Assembly (NCBI GenBank): GCA_014799665.1 | Contig: JAAVHP010000009.1 | Location: forward strand, 3,755-67,754 | Direction: 5' to 3' | From: Clostridiales bacterium | GTDB taxonomy: Bacteria; Bacillota; Clostridia; Christensenellales; Pumilibacteraceae | DNA length: 64,000 bases | Shown: positions 63,708 to 64,000 of the stretch, one piece after another | Numbering within the stretch: the first letter of the stretch is position 1 | How the letters are laid out: each line of letters starts with the position of its first letter | The notes under the pieces: generated by a model | Told to the model about the DNA's origin: nothing | What the model saw: the letters and a program-made list of their open reading frames with translations, nothing else | The model's database searches: none | Position numbers and translations under genes: made by a program

Positions 63708-64000
63708 GCTGCCACTTCCGTATAAACGATTTCGTTTAGGATTTCTTCCTCTATAAGCCTGTTAATTTCGGTTTGCCTGCGGTAATCTTCCATAAAATCG
63801 CCGGTACGCTTATACCGCTCGTCCTGCTCAAGCCTTGCGCGTATCGTTTCTTGCAACGATTCCGCTTGCTTATCAATGCCGTGAAGATACGTAGGCAAAT
63901 CGGCAATCGTCCAATCTATACCCATTTCTTCGAGATACTGTTTTTTAAGAGTGCCATACTTTCCATAAACGTGCTGTACGGGCTTTACTGCCTTTTGGTA
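63704..64000 (-). CDS. TnpV-like mobile-element protein (partial, runs off right edge)
   Basis: The frame is open to position 64000, beyond the ATG at 63925. The extra 25 codons read YQKAVKPVQHVYGKYGTLKK and on, and KYGxLKKQYLEE before IDW is the usual start of the TnpV core. The rest (LPTYLHGIDKQAESL...INRLIEEEILNEIVY) matches TnpV proteins of Tn4451-type and other Clostridia elements, whose function is unknown. So the gene starts outside the window. Confidence 0.72.
   Translation of the reverse strand, partial: YQKAVKPVQHVYGKYGTLKKQYLEEMGIDWTIADLPTYLHGIDKQAESLQETIRARLEQDERYKRTGDFMEDYRRQTEINRLIEEEILNEIVYTEVAA

Noticed and set aside
1..64000. CRISPR arrays or rRNA genes
   Set aside because: I saw no regularly spaced identical repeats with unique spacers and no rRNA-like stretch.

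Overview
This window reads as Gram-positive, Clostridia-like DNA (Bacillota). Genes carry GGAGG-type ribosome sites, solute-binding proteins are lipoproteins with LTAC-type lipoboxes, and the conjugation genes match the Tn1549/CTn type of integrative conjugative element (ICE). An uncultured gut lineage is my inference; there is no rRNA or complete tRNA to place it. Almost every gene lies on the minus strand. The exceptions are a dinD-like gene (10.9-11.7 kb) and a small Xre-type regulator (58.25 kb).

Region 1 (1-26.05 kb) is a conjugation and DNA-processing operon read right to left. It starts at a promoter near 26.0 kb with three tandem TTTCACG-type repeats upstream and two terminator hairpins in its leader. 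It then encodes a sigma-like regulator, two small proteins, a 4273-residue fusion protein (ArdC-like N-terminus, MutS domain I, adenine methylase, SNF2 helicase and archaeo-eukaryotic-type primase), a small acidic protein, an ArdC-like antirestriction protein, a DUF6291-like protein, an orphan DNA methylase, a candidate oriT, a MobC-like accessory protein, a MobL-type relaxase, VirD4, a repeat-bearing surface protein, Maff2, TrbL/VirB6 and a PrgI-VirB4-like protein that is cut by the left edge.

Region 2 (26.1-58.0 kb) is a glycan-use locus in two or three minus-strand transcription units. The right part has a two-SGNH-domain esterase lipoprotein, an AraC regulator, a 1421-residue Ig-like lipoprotein, two solute-binding lipoproteins, GH97, two permeases, an ATPase with large insertions, a GH20-like enzyme, a glutaminase-A-like protein and a GH36 alpha-galactosidase. 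The left part, from a strong promoter at 35.4 kb, has a GDPD-like protein, GH1, NagB, a carbohydrate esterase, a PIG-L deacetylase, the complete Leloir set galT-galK-galE-galM and a small zinc-ribbon protein. Together they would import galactose- and amino-sugar-containing, probably acetylated oligosaccharides, cut them and feed galactose and glucosamine-6-phosphate into glycolysis. A shared DNA motif near the 35.4 and 58.1 kb promoters suggests joint control.

Region 3 (58.2-64 kb) holds the Xre regulator, an ATP-dependent DNA ligase and Ku (end joining), an AT-rich ApeA-like HEPN protein (possible anti-phage gene), an attachment site made of the 3' part of a tRNA-Leu(UAA) gene, and then a tyrosine integrase, an excisionase and a TnpV-like protein cut by the right edge. 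The tRNA fragment has no 5' half beside it but has an integrase next to it. The sequence to its left is therefore mobile-element DNA, and this is either a junction of two tandem elements or the closed attP of an excised circle. On the second reading the conjugation operon, the whole glycan locus and the integrase belong to one large ICE that carries a complete galactoside-use pathway.
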